Shown piece by piece: positions 63,440-64,000 of a DNA stretch of 64,000 bases. The stretch is from Sulfurirhabdus sp043759595. Its GTDB lineage: Bacteria > Pseudomonadota > Gammaproteobacteria > Burkholderiales > SMCO01. The stretch covers positions 6,091 through 70,090 of the forward strand of contig JAYVLG010000158.1 of NCBI GenBank assembly GCA_043759595.1. Direction: 5' to 3'. The notes under the pieces were generated by a model. The model was not told the DNA's origin, did not search any database, and worked only from the letters and a program-made list of their open reading frames with translations. Position 1 is the first letter of the stretch. Each line of letters opens with the position of its first letter. Both the position numbers and the translations under genes were made by a program.

Positions 63440-64000
63440 TTTCGTCCGTTATATTGACTACTTTGTTAACAATTTTTTCTTGCATATAGTGAATTTAACG
63501 ATAGTTCACTCCGAGAACAAGCATTAACTCTATGAATTCAAATAAATCAAATAATATCAAATATAAAAATTTCAATAATTACAACGGTGTAATTAATTCA
63601 GCATGTTTTATAGCTATTTTTAATTTGAGAGATAGCATGTCTGTACTTTTATTTACAGTTACCTGATTTACCAAACCTTCAAATCCAAAAAAATCTTAAA
63701 ATTTACAATAAATCCCTATTATTCAGAAGCATCGCAAGCAACCAAAAATAACAATGCCAGAGTATGGATTTAATTAAAGCCATCAAAATGTTTCGAACTG
63801 CCACCACCGGTAGCAACAAAGATACCAAATATTGTAATGAGTAACCTTAACTCATTCAAAACAAATGTTCTTTTACACCAATATCCGTATTTATATAAAG
63901 TGTCAGTAGTGTCCGGCAATTTAATTGAATAGATTCAGTTGGTTATTGTTTTGCTGTGTGATCATTTGCATATCCGTATTTTTAAGTAATTGATCAAGCG
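63440..64000. other. AT-rich stretch without a recognisable gene
   Basis: 561 bases upstream of the large stalk protein. No ORF with protein-like content was found; a 26-codon frame at 63764 is probably chance. The stretch likely holds the promoter of the stalk gene. Near 63901 a GTCAGTAGTGTCCGG string resembles ends of some insertion sequences, but the window stops before this can be judged. Confidence 0.6.

Noticed and set aside
63764..63842. 26-codon frame MDLIKAIKMF in the right-hand gap
   Set aside because: Short, no ribosome site and no downstream domain; insufficient for a gene call.

Overview
The window looks like a chromosomal segment from a betaproteobacterium, probably of the Nitrosomonadales/Gallionellales/Methylophilales neighbourhood. 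This rests on gene order: trigger factor-clpP-clpX-lon-hupB-tRNA-Val-tRNA-Asp-ppiD, rpsF-priB-rpsR-rplI-dnaB-alr-radA, hfq-hflX-hflK-hflC-DUF2065-hisZ-purA and der-bamB-yfgM-hisS-ispG-rodZ-pilW-rlmN-ndk. A squalene-forming hpnCDE set suggests a hopanoid maker. By eye the base composition is moderate to AT-rich; it was not computed.

Layout. 1-0.9 kb: a cut-off solute-binding lipoprotein. 1-10.8 kb: fabI, then (minus strand) a protein quality-control block with tRNA-Leu, tig, clpP, clpX, lon, hupB, two tRNAs and ppiD. 10.8-14.6 kb: hpnC, hpnD, hpnE and a YciK-type reductase. 14.6-20 kb: a Ser/Thr phosphorylation locus in which a membrane Ser/Thr kinase with a PEGA domain and a small TPR lipoprotein are flanked on both sides by a paralogous FHA-protein/PP2C-phosphatase pair. 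20-29 kb: radA, alr, dnaB, ribosomal genes, rlmB and rnr. 29.2-31.8 kb: a decayed accessory island behind a tRNA-Leu(CAG) gene, with RTX remnants around a lipoprotein and a glycosyltransferase pseudogene. 31.8-47.3 kb: long minus-strand housekeeping blocks. 47.5-54.2 kb: a SPOR protein, an unknown protein, a DctPQM TRAP transporter, tilS and accA. 54.2-64 kb: a second signalling region.

The 54-63.5 kb region is the least conventional. It encodes a two-TM protein with receiver and HPt domains but no histidine kinase core, a stand-alone receiver, a Ser/Thr kinase fused to HDOD and GAF-like domains, a 209-bp MITE-like element, and a 1187-residue protein. That protein has a small N-terminal domain, about 650 residues of Ala/Glu/Arg-rich helix containing a 162-bp tandem repeat, one TM segment and a periplasmic AsmA-like domain. 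Together with the duplicated FHA-PP2C locus, this suggests that Ser/Thr phosphorylation is a prominent regulatory theme here. No CRISPR array, rRNA operon, intact prophage or complete IS was seen.
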